DNA from: Flammula alnicola
Lineage: Eukaryota > Basidiomycota > Agaricomycetes > Agaricales > Strophariaceae
Reading direction: 5' to 3'
NCBI GenBank assembly: GCA_015499995.1
Contig: JADNRV010000196.1
Span: 28,146 to 92,145 of the forward strand
Length of the DNA: 64,000 nucleotides
The translations under genes and the position numbers were made by a program. Numbering within the stretch: position 1 is the first letter of the stretch; the number at the start of each line of letters is the position of its first letter. The notes under the pieces were generated by a model that searched no databases, was not told the DNA's origin, and saw nothing but the letters and a program-made list of their open reading frames with translations. Below, in pieces: positions 47,621-60,034 of this stretch.

Positions 47621-47853
47621 ATGCATGTTTATCTTGGGTTGCTATTGGACTTGCAAGGCCGAGATCGGGGGAGAACTTGAGCTTGAAGTTGCACGTCCAC
47701 TGTATCTCTCTTACTAGTACTATTTTATTTCTTTTGTGCGCAACTCCGAGTTGAAACGAAAGAAAAAGCTCTACTTCTTACAGCAGCACAATCACTGACT
47801 GCAAGAAGACTCGTGCCGAACCTCAATTGAAAATATCACGCTTAATAAAAATT

Positions 47854-47859
47854 AAAAAA
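47854..47859 (-). terminator. RNA polymerase III T-run terminator
   Basis: T6 on the minus strand lies 22 bp beyond the 3' end of the tRNA, as expected for Pol III termination. Confidence 0.7.
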
Positions 47860-47880
47860 CATACGAGGTCCGCATTTAGT

Positions 47881-47958
47881 GCATTAAGAGGGAATCGAAC
47901 CCCCGGCGGGTCGAGCTTACAATGGCAACGACCCAGGTTACCACTACCCCATTAATGC
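47881..47958 (-). tRNA. tRNA-Gly (GCC) with an 8-nt intron
   Basis: The minus strand folds as a complete tRNA. The acceptor GCATTAA pairs perfectly with TTAATGC. The D arm is GGGT-AGTGGTA-ACCT, the anticodon stem GGTCG/CGACC, and the T arm GGGGG-TTCGATT-CCCTC. The stretch between anticodon-stem strands is 15 nt (TTGCCATTGTAAGCT). Reading TTGCCA + T as the mature loop gives anticodon GCC (Gly) and an 8-nt intron (TTGTAAGC) after position 37, the canonical site. A box (TAGTGGTAA) and B box (GGTTCGATTCC) are intact. A Pol III terminator follows. Confidence 0.9.
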
Positions 47959-48251
47959 TCGTGGAAGATTGAGAGGGATGAATATAAAGGTTGAAGCCCT
48001 TTTTCAGGCATTTTATTTCCGGAATCTTTCATCGGACCCAACACTTCTGTGCCTACTTCTACTACTATACACAGTTTAGACTCAGTGTCATGTTTTCTAC
48101 TCGACTTCTTTACCCCCATGGTGCACGTGGAGAGGTCAAGCGGGTCCGCAATCCCATCGGGCGTTGAGCACGGTGCAGGCCCCCGCATTTTTTGTCGTCT
48201 TTGTTCCATCATGTGAACCTCGTCCGTGCGTCTCCTTCCAGTACATTTATA

Positions 48252-51200
48252 ATGGATGCCCTAAGAACCTTTGCGTGGCAGTCTCTTTGCTGGCACTCCT
48301 GGCTCCTTACGATGTGGACAGCTCGTGCTTTTCTCCAGCTCGCACAGTTGTTGTTTGTCGTTTTTCACCCCGCACTTTCTGCTCCACAAGCGTTCCCAAA
48401 ATCTGGAAATGGCTTGTGGTTCACCCAACCTGGAGGCGTCTGGTCTCGTGGATGGCTTCCGATTGGGAATGGTTATCTCGCCGGTAAATCATCTCTCTTT
48501 TGAATTCGTCTACTTTTCTGAGTCTACGCCATAGCAATGGTACCCGGAGGAACGACTCAAGAAACGACTCAGCTCAATGTAGAATCCCTCTGGTCTGGCG
48601 GGCCCTTCGCTGACCCGGTATATCATCTCATGTGGTTGATTATCCGAATACTGACTTACTCTTGACCTAGTCGTACAACGGGGGCAACAAACAACCGTCG
48701 GAGAAATTTGCGACAGCTCAAATTATGCAGCAGATTCGCGAAACTATATTCCAAAGCCCAACTGGTGACATTGACAGTAAGAATGGTTCTTACTGCCCCC
48801 ACTTCTCACGTCTGAAGTTCACATCGTGTCCATAAAAAAACGATTAGATATTGAAGCGCTTGCAACCGACCAGGGACAATATGGTTCGTCAAACTCGCTG
48901 CTCTGACTACACAAACCAATCGGTTTTATTCTTGTAGGTTCATACGCTGGCGCAGGGCATCTTCTTTCTTCTTTGAACGTAACAGGCGAAGTGACTAACT
49001 ATGCCCGATGGCTGGATATGGACCAAGCTCTCGCTGGAACCGCGTGGACACAGAACGGTGCCAACCTACTTCGGTGAATTCAAAATATTCTTCGTCGTAT
49101 TTCAAAAATTTTAATGTCCTAAAAACAGCACAAGCTTTTGCTCAAACCCGACTCGGGCTTGTGTCGAGCACATTACTACCTCCAACTCGAAAGCACTCCC
49201 AGATCTGACTTATGCATTCACCGCAGACTTGGAAGCGGGTCTCCCCGCACCTAACGTGACATGCTTGTCTAAGAACTCAATGCTCGTTAATGGATTTGTT
49301 TCCGAGTCTCCTCCTGGCATGGCATACGCCCTCGTCTTGCGCGCATTCTCTTCGTCTCCCAGCGCTAACTTCCAGTGCATACAACAACCTGTTCCATTTG
49401 GATTCCCTCCAAATGCTACAATCCAACTTTTGTCCTCTGCCACAAGTGCAACGAATGACGCGTGGGTTACATGGATGGGCGATACCGAATACGACATGAA
49501 CGCGGGAGACGCTGCGCATAATTTTACATTCCGCGGTACAGACCCCGTCACGAAACTCCTCGGGGCAGACACCCAAGGTTTGTCTGACTATGAAGCTCTG
49601 CTGAATCAACACACCGCGGATATACGCGATACCCTATCTGCGCCTTTCGCCCTTGATCTTGGCCAAACACCTGCTCTCGACCAGCCGACCGATGTGCTCA
49701 AGGCACAATACAGTATCGATGGTCCCGCAAGTACTAATGCTTATCTGGACTGGGTCTTGTTTAACTACGGCCGATACTTGCTTGTCAGCAGCTCCCGTGG
49801 CCTTCTTCCTGCAAATCTCCAGGGAAAATGGGCTAATGGAGTAGGTAACGCTTGGAGTGCCGGTAAGTACTTTTGATCTGACCACTGCCTCGAATGTCCT
49901 TTATGCTTACTTTCTAATACCAGACTACCGTAAGGCTTTTTCCCATAGCCGCGCTTCCACTTACGACACTCCTTAACAGACTCGAATATTAACATTCAAA
50001 TGAACTATTGGATCGCCGAAATGACGGGATTGAGTAATTTAACAGTCCCGTTGTTCGATTACTTCGCAGTGAGTCTCCAGGATCCCACAAATCTGTGCAG
50101 AATTGACTGTTCTCGGGGCTAGAAAACGTGGGCACCCCGCGGTGCAGAAACAGCACGGGTATTATACAATATCTCCCGTGGATGGGTCACACACGATGAG
50201 GTCTGTTGATCGACCTATTAAGAATTGTTACTGAACTGATTTTACTTCTTCCTTTCTTCAAGATGAACGTGAGTTGGTCAGTAAGCTCCAGTGTCTTCGC
50301 ATTCTGAACCAGGTGTCTATTATAAGATTTTCGGGCACACAGGAATGAAAGGTGGAGGTAACACTGCAGAATGGGCAAACTATCCTGGTACGTGAGCAGT
50401 TTCTCTTGAACTCTAGCTCCTATTTACGTAGAAGTAACACAGAGTCCGCGGTGTGGATGGTATGTAACTGAAATAATCCACCTTTTAGGGCGAGGTTCTG
50501 ATTCATAAAGTAGATGTTCCATGTTTGGGACCACTTCGATCATACCAACGACGTCGATTGGTGGAAATCACAAGGGTGGCCTCTGGTTAAGGCATGTTAC
50601 TCTTAGTTGCATCATTCTAAATTTCGCTGAAGAAAACCTGCAGGGAGTAGCCAGCTTCCATCTCGATAAACTGATTCCGGACCTTCATTTCAATGATTCG
50701 ACGTTGGTTGTAAATCCTTGTAATTCGCCAGAACAGGTACCCATTACTTTAGGTACGCACTGCTTTGATTTTTTTACATTCGCGTTTTCCTTCCATCCTT
50801 TCCGTACCTTTTCTGACAGCGTTCTTTCGGTTTGATACCCAGGGTGTGCCCATGCCCAACAAATGATATGGCAGCTCTTCAATGCCGTTGAGAAGGGTTT
50901 CGCAGCTTCTGGAGATTTAGATGTAGAGTTCCTTGCTGGTGAGGCTGATCCAAGCTGTTTTCTTGGCTGTGACCTAATACCCTGCTACGTCTTACAGAAG
51001 TACAAGCAAAGCGCGCACAGATGGACAAAGGTCTTAAAATCGGTTCCTGGGGTCAACTTCAAGGTTTGTAAACATCCTTTGACTTTTCCGATCATTGTTA
51101 ATTCCGCCTTGTATCAGAATGGAAAGTCGAGAAAGATTCTCCTACGGATACGCACCGTCATCTCTCCCATCTCGTTGGATTATACCCTGGCTATGCCATT

Positions 51201-51920
51201 ACCAACTTCGATCCATCCCCTCTGTCCAAGGGAATGGACCTGCAAAAAAATATACAAAGGATCAGATTTTGACGGCCGCCAGCGTCAGCCTTATTCATCG
51301 TGGCAATGGAACAGGGCCAGACGCAGACTCCGGATGGGAGAAAGCGTGGCGTGCAGCCGCATGGGCTCAATTTGGGAACAGTTCTGAGTTCTATCACGAG
51401 CTCTCAGTAAGTTTCCTTCATACCGTTGTGAGCCTGCTCGCTGAAAATAACCTCGGCCCGTTCTAGTTTGCGATGCACGAGAACTTTGGCGCAAACCTCT
51501 TTAGCTTGTATAATCCCTACGACCCCGACCCAATTTTCCAGATTGACGCAAACTTTGGATTCCCGGCAGCGGTCATGGTGAGTGTGTTTTCGCAATAGAC
51601 ATGATCATAAACCTCACGAATTTTGGCAGAATGGACTCCTCCAAGCACCAGACATAGCAAGCCTTAACACCCCGCTCGTTATCACGCTTCTTCCAGCCCT
51701 TCCTCCGCAATGGCCCTCGGGGTCAATCCGGGGCGCGCGAGTCAGAGGTGGCATAACGGTTGACCTGAAATGGAGCAAGGGAAGGCCTACCAGCGCGACT
51801 TTTAGCGTGGATGTAGGCACAAACGTGAGGCAACGGCCCGTAAAGGTGGTGTATGCTGGTCGCGTGCTCGCTTCATTCGAGACTTCGGCTGGTTTGAAGA
51901 AACGCATCAGTACCTTCTAA
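48252..51920 (+). CDS. GH95 alpha-L-fucosidase, secreted
   Basis: The start at 48,252 gives a hydrophobic leader ([20 protein letters not shown]) with an ALSA-P-type cleavage site. The mature part opens with [29 protein letters not shown] and [12 protein letters not shown], the N-terminal beta-domain of GH95. Middle signatures are [37 protein letters not shown] and [22 protein letters not shown]. The (alpha/alpha)6 barrel holds [16 protein letters not shown] (the two catalytic-site Asn) and [16 protein letters not shown]. Later, [15 protein letters not shown] and [19 protein letters not shown] carry the catalytic Asp region. It ends [12 protein letters not shown]. More than ten short introns interrupt it; all joins I followed keep frame. 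It inverts alpha-1,2-fucosyl linkages in known members and probably acts outside the cell on plant or microbial glycans. Confidence 0.9.
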
Positions 51921-52212
51921 GAAATTATGTGTGCATTTTTGCTCTAAAATCGTTCGAGATCAATTTCATTAGGATGCGTATCAATGATCCATGAAATTAA
52001 TTATCGAGTGATTGTAGGAAAAACCTGGAGAAATAGCCAACAAGGAAGACAAGTGTGCATTGCGCGTTGCTTAGTAATAAATAGGGGCTTTCTTTTAGGT
52101 AATCATGATTAATCACGTAGTTGACAGCCTTCACTTCGACTTGTCCTACATTGTCGCTAAGTACTCTAGCGGCAAGAGGTCGACAGCGCAATCTCATACT
52201 CGAGTGCCTTCT

Positions 52213-53484
52213 ATGTCTGATATTATCTTCGATTATGTCCCTGCCGAAGATCTGAGCGCTGCTCTTGAACTTGAACGAGCAGGTACGCGACCTCCTCATC
52301 GCTGTGTTCTGAAGCTTTTGACCTCTTCGCAGGGTTTACGCCAGAAGAGGCTGGCACAGAAACCACCTTTAGGTACTCCTATGCTATTCCAATTAATCAG
52401 ACGAATCTTCTGATGAACTTCAGATTCCGCCAGTCTCATGCACCGCAACTCTTCCTCGGCGCCTACCAATCTGGAACGGAATCGCGAACACTGATAGGAT
52501 ACGTGTGCGCCACCCAATCCCCAGAATCATCTTTGACACACGACACCATGACAAAGCATGTCCCCGATTCTTCTTCCGTGTGCATCCATTCCGTATGCGT
52601 CGCTCCTTCATACCGGAGCAAAGGTGTTGGGCTCGCGCTGCTGAAGGAATACTTCGTGCGTCTAGAAAGGGCTAGGTCAGAGGGTACTGCGACTTGGGAA
52701 CGCGTTCTGCTTATCGCACATGACGATCTTGTACCTTTTTACGAGAAGGCCGGGTTCGAGAACGCAGGCAAGAGCAGTGTCGTGCATGGCTCCTTACCGT
52801 GGTTTGAGATGCGGAGAATTCTGACCTCGCCACTCAAATCGACAACGGAATCTCCTGTTCAAATGCTTCAGGGAGACCAGCAAATACCGCCAGGAGTTTT
52901 GGAGGCCTTGCAGCGTCGGAGGGATGTACCCTCTTCAAGGTTACTTTCCGATTTTCCTAACGGACTTTCAGAGGTGCTTGTGCCAGAAAGCGAGGCGGTG
53001 GGCACCTCGGTCAACAAATTTGATTTGCTGTGTCCGCGAGCTGACTGTGGAAGTCTAATACTAAAGAAAGGCGTCGGAAAATGGGTCGAAAGAGCCAGTG
53101 TCCAGGCAAGTTGTCCTTGCATGCCCCAGATTCCACTTATTAATTTCACAGCCACAGATTGAGCCCACAGGAAATCTTCCAAATCCGCATCTTCCAATAC
53201 TTCCAAGTCCTCCCGAGACTGCTCAATGGTGGCTAATTACACCATCGCCTATGGCCTTTGAGAATATCGGATTTACTCGTCCGGTCCAGCCACTCGCTGA
53301 ATCAGGTTCGGAACACTTTCTCCCACTTGTTCTTTCTTCACATCGATTGACACCACTCTCGTCAATAGGAAGGAGAATAAAACTCCTAACATGCGCTGAG
53401 TGCGACCTCGGTCCCTTAGGATGGTCCGAGGAAAGTGGGTCTGAATTTTGGTTGGCATGTTCTCGCGTGGGTTATCGAGCGTGA
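52213..53484 (+). CDS. GNAT acetyltransferase fused to Mss4-like zinc domain
   Basis: Exons from MSDIIFDYVPAEDLSAALELERAG give an arylalkylamine-type GNAT: GFTPEEAGTETTF, FLGAYQ, GYVCATQSPE, SVCVAPSYRSKGVGLALLKEY (motif A, acetyl-CoA pyrophosphate loop), VLLIAHDDLVPFYEKAGFENAG and SSVVHGSLPWFEM. The same uninterrupted exon then runs through a linker into NKFDLLCPRADCGSLILKKGVGKWVE. Two introns later come TAQWWLITPSPMAFENIGFTRPV and LLTCAECDLGPLGWSEES, with stop after ACSRVGYRA. The second half matches Mss4/RABIF: paired Cys knuckles, 'MAFENIGF' and 'CDLGPLGW'. The first knuckle is spaced C-x4-C. Intron 3 (53,106-53,151) appears to use a GC-AG donor (GCAAGT). The protein is about 350 residues. 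Mss4 chaperones nucleotide-free Rab GTPases; what the fused acetyltransferase modifies is unknown. Confidence 0.85.
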
Positions 53485-53760
53485 TGTTCTGGGAAAAGAT
53501 CTCAGTCCCCAAAGTTGATGCAACGTTGATGCCCACTGATCTGGCAAATTTTGTTAACCTGTGAGGCCAGTTTTGTGTACATAGCTAAGACCTTAAATCC
53601 AAACCCGGGACCCATCAGAAACATCAAGAGATGGACGGTGGCTAAAAGACCAACGTGGGTATCGTCAAGACCACGGAGATTGAGCAACTTGCACTCGTTT
53701 CAAGAAACACACCAGCACTGGAGTCAAAAGGGTACATAGAGTTCGACGACTTGCGCTAAT
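53485..53760. other. Short spacer, no gene recognised
   Basis: The 3' region of the GNAT-Mss4 gene meets the 3' end of the ABC-transporter remnant. No additional feature is visible. Confidence 0.4.
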
Positions 53761-54150
53761 TTAACTCTTTTCAGCATGCATAGCATATAGCACATTTCTA
53801 TCCCCGCTCTCGTCTACTAGCGATTTAAACTTTCCTCCCTTCCTTTGAAGAAGGTTCTTTGGAGAATCAAATTCAGCCTGCACCATAGTCAATTGGCTGT
53901 TCAATCGTTTACTGTCTGAAAGGCATATCAAACTCGAACGCACCATTCGACAATTGTCCAATACCAACTGCAATAAATGTTGATGAATTGTACACATTGG
54001 AAGCGCATGGAACTCACAATTTTGTCTGTATCCATGATCGTGCGCAGGCGGTGAGCAACTGTGATAACCGTTACATCAGACCCGAGCTCGTTTCGCAGAG
54101 TCGTTTGAATGACAGAATTGGTCGTATGATCTATTGCACAAGTGGCTAGG
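53761..54150 (-). pseudogene. ABC transporter (ABCC-like) C-terminal remnant
   Basis: The minus strand reads [22 protein letters not shown] (Walker B/D-loop region, normally DEATSAID), [19 protein letters not shown] (H-loop), then after an intron EFDSPKNLLQRKGGKFKSLVDESGD and a stop. This is the last ~110 residues of the second nucleotide-binding domain of a fungal ABCC exporter. The sequence loses similarity abruptly above about 54,150, so the membrane domains, Walker A and signature motif are absent. The connection between exons (VLDNCRMV...) is also frameshifted. It is a truncated relic wedged between the acetyltransferase and methyltransferase genes. Confidence 0.7.
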
Positions 54151-54276
54151 ACAGCGAGTTATAGACTACGATGTTGCTGAGGCCTTAGTTTTCGAAACTG
54201 ACACTCCAATAGAAATACCAAGAAACCAGCGCGAACGTTATCAAACGTCGATATCAACCATGATGCCATCGGATAA

Positions 54277-56378
54277 TCATGCTGCACTAAATTCAACGAG
54301 TCCAACCTCTCCTGAATCCCAAAGTTTCTCGAATTTGAATCCACTTTTCTCTCTGCCGGATGAATTTTGGCTCTTCAGCGAAAAGTAGACCTCATGGAAT
54401 GGAAGAAATTTGGACACACCCAAGTTCAATGAATTCTTGTAACGTGCGTTCCTTGGCATTCAAAAGAATCATCATATTAAGGTCTTGTTGGTAAAGGCGA
54501 AGGCGGCCCATTCCGTAGTTCGCAAGGAGAGGTTCCGGAGCCTGTAATTGTTTTTTTGAGACTCGTCAGTCAAGAGGCCGAACAACAATGTTGCTGCATT
54601 CTGACCTGCTCTATCGAACCGGAAGGATCTCTAACCGCGTGTTGAAGGACCAACTCGTCTAAATAAATATTGTGTAATAAGTATTGTGCAATCGTGATGA
54701 TGTTTGTTTTCTTCACTAACGGATGAGGAGACGGCTGGAGGGGCTCATGACTTTGCGTATGTTCCCGAGGATCTTTAAGCTTTCTGCGGTCGGCCAATCG
54801 TGTCTAAAATGAAAATGAACGTTAGATCGCAACTTCTCGAATAGTACCATTCAAATTAATCACAGAACATGTCGCAACTGCAGTTTGGAGATGGTGATGT
54901 GAGAACGGTTATATAAATATGTGAATGGCGTTACTCACGTAGTAGAAATCGCCATTTGGGACAGGTTGATCAGCGAAGAAGTCTATGGGGACGAAGTTAA
55001 TACGTTGCTTCTGGACAGCGTCCGGATATTCAGCGCTCCAATACTAATAATGCCCATCTTCAGTTGAGCGTTTGTGATAATTTCCATCAAGTCCGTACTC
55101 ACATCTTTTCCTTGTTGAACCACGGCAGGGGTATCTTGCAATACTACCTTCAGGTGAGGGAATGCCTTGATAACTCCGAGGGTGGCATGCCCGTTTCCAC
55201 CGCCAATATCACAAATTGTGGCATCGGTGGGTACTTTGTCCCATGGGTAGACTGGAATGAAAATTATTAGGAAAATGTATCACAGCAGGAGATTATATCG
55301 CGTTTACTTTTTGGAAGCATAGATCTTCCAGTGACCTCACCCCATCCTACCATAGCTTGTGCAAACCGCTGAGACATGTATTAGCTCATGACTAATATGT
55401 TTGCAGATCATTCTCTCTCACATCTCTGACTTTCTCTCCGATGGGCTTACAAGCAGCATCTGTTAGAATAACTCAATAATGGGGATGCGTCTCACTTACA
55501 GTGTCGTAGAAACCAAACAAGGAAGCGCCATGAACACGCTGGAATGGGGTATCATCCGGTAAGGCTGACGACGCTGTCTTTGGATCTGTCAGTGTTTCGT
55601 TTAGGAAAGCGCCGGCTTTGAATGCTTCGTCCGCCCTAGAAATTTAAAATCAATAAGACGCAAATAAAAATACCCAGTAACTGACATGTGTCCAACCAGA
55701 CCAGCAACGGGGTTCGTAGAAACTAATTGCATACTAAGCCGATTGTTGGCGAAAACATCAGGCTTGACTGAAAACATATCTCATCAAATTTTGAAGTTTT
55801 GCTCATGAATGTAGGGCCGTGCTGACCTTCTTCGAAGCAGTGCTTCGTCGCCAGCATTCGAAGAATCCGGCCAAGTTTGCCGACGTCGAGTCCAGATCGT
55901 TTTGCTAATTCATCCACCGGTAATCCGTCTGGTTTTCCGAGTAGCATGTCTGCAATTTTTGCGTTCGTGACAACGAGCATGCACGCAGGTTCCTCGTACT
56001 ATATACCATTATAAGTCGTTTCCGACTTCCACTGTGCAATCTTTACGCACCCCATAAACTTTCTGAGGGAAAGTTATATAAGAATTACATAGCATACGCT
56101 GACAATCAACTTACGTTTGCAATTACATGTCCTGGATTTGCAACGGTGAAGCTCAGTTGAGCGCAGGCGGCCTCAATGGTTTGAATCGCTTTCGCCAGCC
56201 TCGCAGACACAAGATGAGGCGCGTCGAAAGGTCCAGGTTCGGTTGAATGCAAGGATGGCACGGCATAACCGGACGTTTGATATTCCTTAACAACTTCCTG
56301 CACTGACGCAACAATTAGATCTGCGAGCATGGTGACCTCGATAGTTCCGTTTGGAAGGCCATTTGTTGGTGCTGTCAT
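54277..56378 (-). CDS. O-methyltransferase, copy 1 of tandem pair
   Basis: The start at 56,378 gives MTAPTNGLPNGTIEVTMLADLI. About ten exons encode a class-II-type SAM-dependent O-methyltransferase: a helical N-terminal dimerisation part (VDELAKRSGLDVGKLGRILRMLATKHCFEE), FQRVHGASLFGFYDT, AQAMVGWGEVTGRSML, SAM motif I ATICDIGGGNGHATLG, VVLQDTPAVVQQG (motif II), FFADQPVPNGDFYYVRHDWPTAESLKILGNIR (post-motif with catalytic-region His), DELVLQHAVRDPSGS, AKERTLQEFIELGEKSGFKFEKLWDSGE and a stop at 54,277. It reads cleanly. It probably methylates a hydroxyl of a small aromatic or secondary metabolite; the substrate cannot be read from sequence. Very similar to the gene at 57,934-60,034. Confidence 0.88.
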
Positions 56379-57933
56379 CTTGTCAGATTGGGGAGATTTG
56401 GGATTACGGCGGTATTGTGGAAGCTTTATAAATTTACGCATAAGTAGGGTTTATATCAGAGACCAGTATGCATCAAACGAGAATCGAGGTGGGTTAAGTA
56501 ATGCCATGGAAAGGGCAAGGAAAGATGAGAAAGGCGTGGGAAAATCACTGGTACGCACTCAAACATGCTGTACTGATGCTGAACCATAGTTTCCATAATG
56601 ATCATGAAGGTGTGTCCACAATTTCAAACATCAATCAGCTGCGCAAACCAAGGTCCTGAATCCTCGGGACCAGACTGAGAGAAAGAAACCATAAGTGGCG
56701 CTTCACAGTCTGAAGAAACGCCCTCTTCTGGTGAGTTCTCATGTACGCTAAAATAAGATGATGTCTCTTGCCTAGACAGATCAAATTCGAAAGATGGAGT
56801 GGAAAAATGGTAGAAGCCCCGATGAATTTATCAAGAAGCGAGCCTGCGCCCCAGCTCCGATGATACTACTGACATGCGTCCGTCAGTAATCTGAATCCGG
56901 TATCATACGTCCATCTGGTTCTCCGGCGTCCAACACTACATCACCGGTACCGTCCATGAGAAAAAGTGCGAGTCTCATTCGAGCGCTTCTTACTCGTGGC
57001 TTTTTTTCTAACATAAGGAAGACACACTTGTTCTGTCCGAGATTTCCTTTCAATAGAGCGCTCTAACTCGTCATTGGTAATACTCCGTCCACGGCTCTGC
57101 TTAAAAGAGTAGCCCTGCCGCCATCTGCTAAAGCATGTACTTTACGTTGATACTCTAAATGGAACACGGGCATCTGATGGTACTATGCAGAGCATGGCTG
57201 ATAAGGAGAGGACGACGATGACCAGACTATGAAAGCCTATGAAGATGCAGACAGAGACGCTCACGCGGTAGAAAATTGTGCGGAGTTTGATAGCGTATAC
57301 ATGTCGGGCGTCAATATGGATGTCGCAGTGCTAGACCGCAATACTTAAGTGTTCCTCCCTCGAACAGCACCGAACCTAGTGCGGATAGCACGACTGTGCG
57401 CCATGGTTGAAAGCGCAGTGAATCCGGCGGGAATTGGTCCAACGACGCTGAGTCATAGTTACACGCACAATCGCCGACACACTTGTGAATGGGCGCCTAT
57501 GTGCCAAACATGCCGTGAAGGTGCGGGTGCAGACGGGCCTGTGGTTGTCTGCGCGTGGACAATAAGTCTATGGGCTTACGGTTTGTGAGGTCCATCCCTT
57601 GTGCAAAGTTTGGAGGCTGTTCTGGGTGGGGGTTGGTATCTGTTGGTATTGCGGCGATGTTTACAACCAATACGCGGACTGGGGGAAAGAGACACGCTTT
57701 GATCGTCGTGAGATGTAGTCTAAAAGTCGATTGTCTTGATGTCGAATTAACGTTGAACCACGTTCGACGCTCGAGTTATTTCTGACAAAGTTTATCCCGG
57801 AACAGATAGGCAGCACAAACTACAACGTTACATATCATGTAGGCGATTCCAAATTCAGGGGTTCGTTTCTCTATGTATATCCCTAGCTCTCTCAGGACCA
57901 TCGGCTCATCTTTCACCATAATTTATCAGAGAA
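56379..57933. other. Intergenic between the two tandem methyltransferases
   Basis: This is the 5' region of copy 1 and the 3' region of copy 2. The short frames at 57,349-57,785 show no family signature. GC-rich and AT-rich patches alternate and no repeat was seen. Confidence 0.4.
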
Positions 57934-60034
57934 TCATGCCGGACTGAATTCGACGAGTCCAGCCTCTCCCGAATCCCACAGTTTCTCGAATTTGAATCCG
58001 CTCTTCTCCCTGCAGCACATATTTTGGTTTGTTAGCCAAAAGTAGACTTCACGACATGGGAAAAATTCGAACATACCCCAGCTCAATGAATTCTTGTAAC
58101 GTGCGTTCCTTGGCGTTCAAAAGCGTCATCATGTTGAGATCTTGATTATACAGACGAATACGGGCCATTCCGTAATTCGCAAGAAGGGGTTCCGGGGCCT
58201 GTATTGTTATATAGATTCGCTGTCAATCCAAAGTGTGGATGTAAGGGTGTCTGCATTCTGACCTGCTCCAAAAGAGCCGAACCAGAAGGATCCCTAACCG
58301 CGTGTTGAAGGACCAACTCGTCTAAATAATTATTCCCTAGTAAGTATTGGAAAACTGTGATGGGGTTTCTTTTGTTCACTCACGGATGAGGAGGCGGCTA
58401 GAAGGGCCCATGGCCTTGCGTATGTTCCCAAGGATCTTAAGGCTTTCTGCGGTTGGCCAATCGTGTCTAGAGTGAAAATGACCGTTAGATCGCAATTTAT
58501 CAAACAAAATCGTTTAAAGTAATCACAAAACATGTCGCAACTGCAGTTTTTGAGGTGAGAGTGGGTACATGACGGTTCGAATAGTGGGACTCACGTAGTA
58601 GAAATCGCAATTTGGGACAGGTTGATCATTGAAGAAGTCAATGGAAACAAACCGAACGCGTTGCTTCTCGATAGCCTCCGGATATTCAACCTTCCAATAC
58701 TAACAAACCCATTCAAGTCGGGTAGTGGAATAAATTTCTTTTATACTCACATCTCTTCCTTGTTGAACCACGGCAGGCATATCTTGCAATACGATCTTCA
58801 GGTGAGGGAATGCTTTGATAAGTCCCAGCGTAGCATGTCCATTTCCACCGCCGACGTCGCAAATAATTGAATCAGTAGGCACTTTGTCCCACGCGAAAAC
58901 TAGAACGCAAATTGTCAAATGGCCAGGGAAAGATTCACAATCGTAAATCATAGCTTCACCTTTCGGAAGCATCGATCTTCCCGTGACCTCACCCCAGCCC
59001 ACCATACTCTGCGCGAAACGCTAGGGATTAAGCATTAGCTGGGACATAATATCTTCCGGACATCGTTGTCTCTCACATCTCTGACTTTCTCTCCTATGGG
59101 CTATACGCAACTCTTAGTAGAATAACCGAATGTCGACCGACATGTTTTACGTACGGTGTCGTAGAACCCGAAGAAGGAAGTCCCGTGAGCACGCTGGAAG
59201 GGGCTGTCATCTGCTGAGCTTGACAAGGCTGTCTTTGGGTCTGCAAGTGTGTCGTTCAGAAAAGCGGACGCTTTGAAAGCTTCGTCGGTCCTAAGGATTT
59301 AACATGAATATAACGTAAATATCAAAGCGCTCAGCAACGCACATAACTCCAACCAGGCTAGCGACGGGATTTGTCGAAACAAGTTGCATACTAAGCCTAT
59401 TGTTGGAAAATACATCGGGCTTGACTGAAAACGTGTCTTGTGAGACTTTAAAAAAGTCAGCTAATGGATATGGATGCTAACCCTCCTCGAAGCAATGCTT
59501 CGTTGCCAGTAACCGCAGAACCCGACCAAGTTTCCCGATGTCCAGTCCAGATCGTTTTGCTAATTCATCCACCGGTAGTCCATCTGGTTTTCCTAGTAAC
59601 ATGTCTGCAATCTTTGCGCTTGTGACAACTTGCATGCAAGCAGGTTCCTCGTACTATATACCATTATAAGTTGTGACGGCACTTCAACTGTGCATTCTTT
59701 ACGCACCCCATAAGCTTTCTGAGGAAAAATTATGTAAGAACTACATGGCATACGCTGACAATCAACTTACGTTTGCAATTACATGCCCTGGATTTGCAAC
59801 GGCGAAGCTGAGTTGAGCGCAGGCGGCCTCGATCGTTTGAATCGCTTTCGCTAGCTTCGCAGACACGAGATGAGGCGCGTCAAATGGTCCAGGTTCGGTT
59901 GAATGCAAGGATGGTACAACATGACCATTCGTCTGATATTCGTTAACAACTTCCTGTACAGACGAAATGATTAGATCTGCGAGCGTGGTGATTTCGAGAG
60001 TTCCGTTGGCAGTGCCATGGATCGGTGGTGCCAT
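57934..60034 (-). CDS. O-methyltransferase, copy 2 of tandem pair
   Basis: The start at 60,034 gives MAPPIHGTANGTLEITTLADLIISS. Exon order, intron positions and most residues equal those of the copy at 54,277-56,378 (for example the AKIADMLLGKPDGLPVDELAKRSGLD exon, ICDVGGGNGHATLGLIKAFPHLKIVLQD, DELVLQHAVRDPSG, SGFKFEKLWDSGE). SAM motif I and the HDWPTAES region are intact. The stop is at 57,934. Differences lie mostly at third positions and in introns, pointing to a fairly recent tandem duplication with both copies maintained. Function is as for copy 1, possibly with altered substrate or timing. Confidence 0.88.

Noticed and set aside
57349..57785. Two overlapping plus-strand frames between the methyltransferases
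   Set aside because: No motif, no intron signals, and low similarity to any family I recognise.
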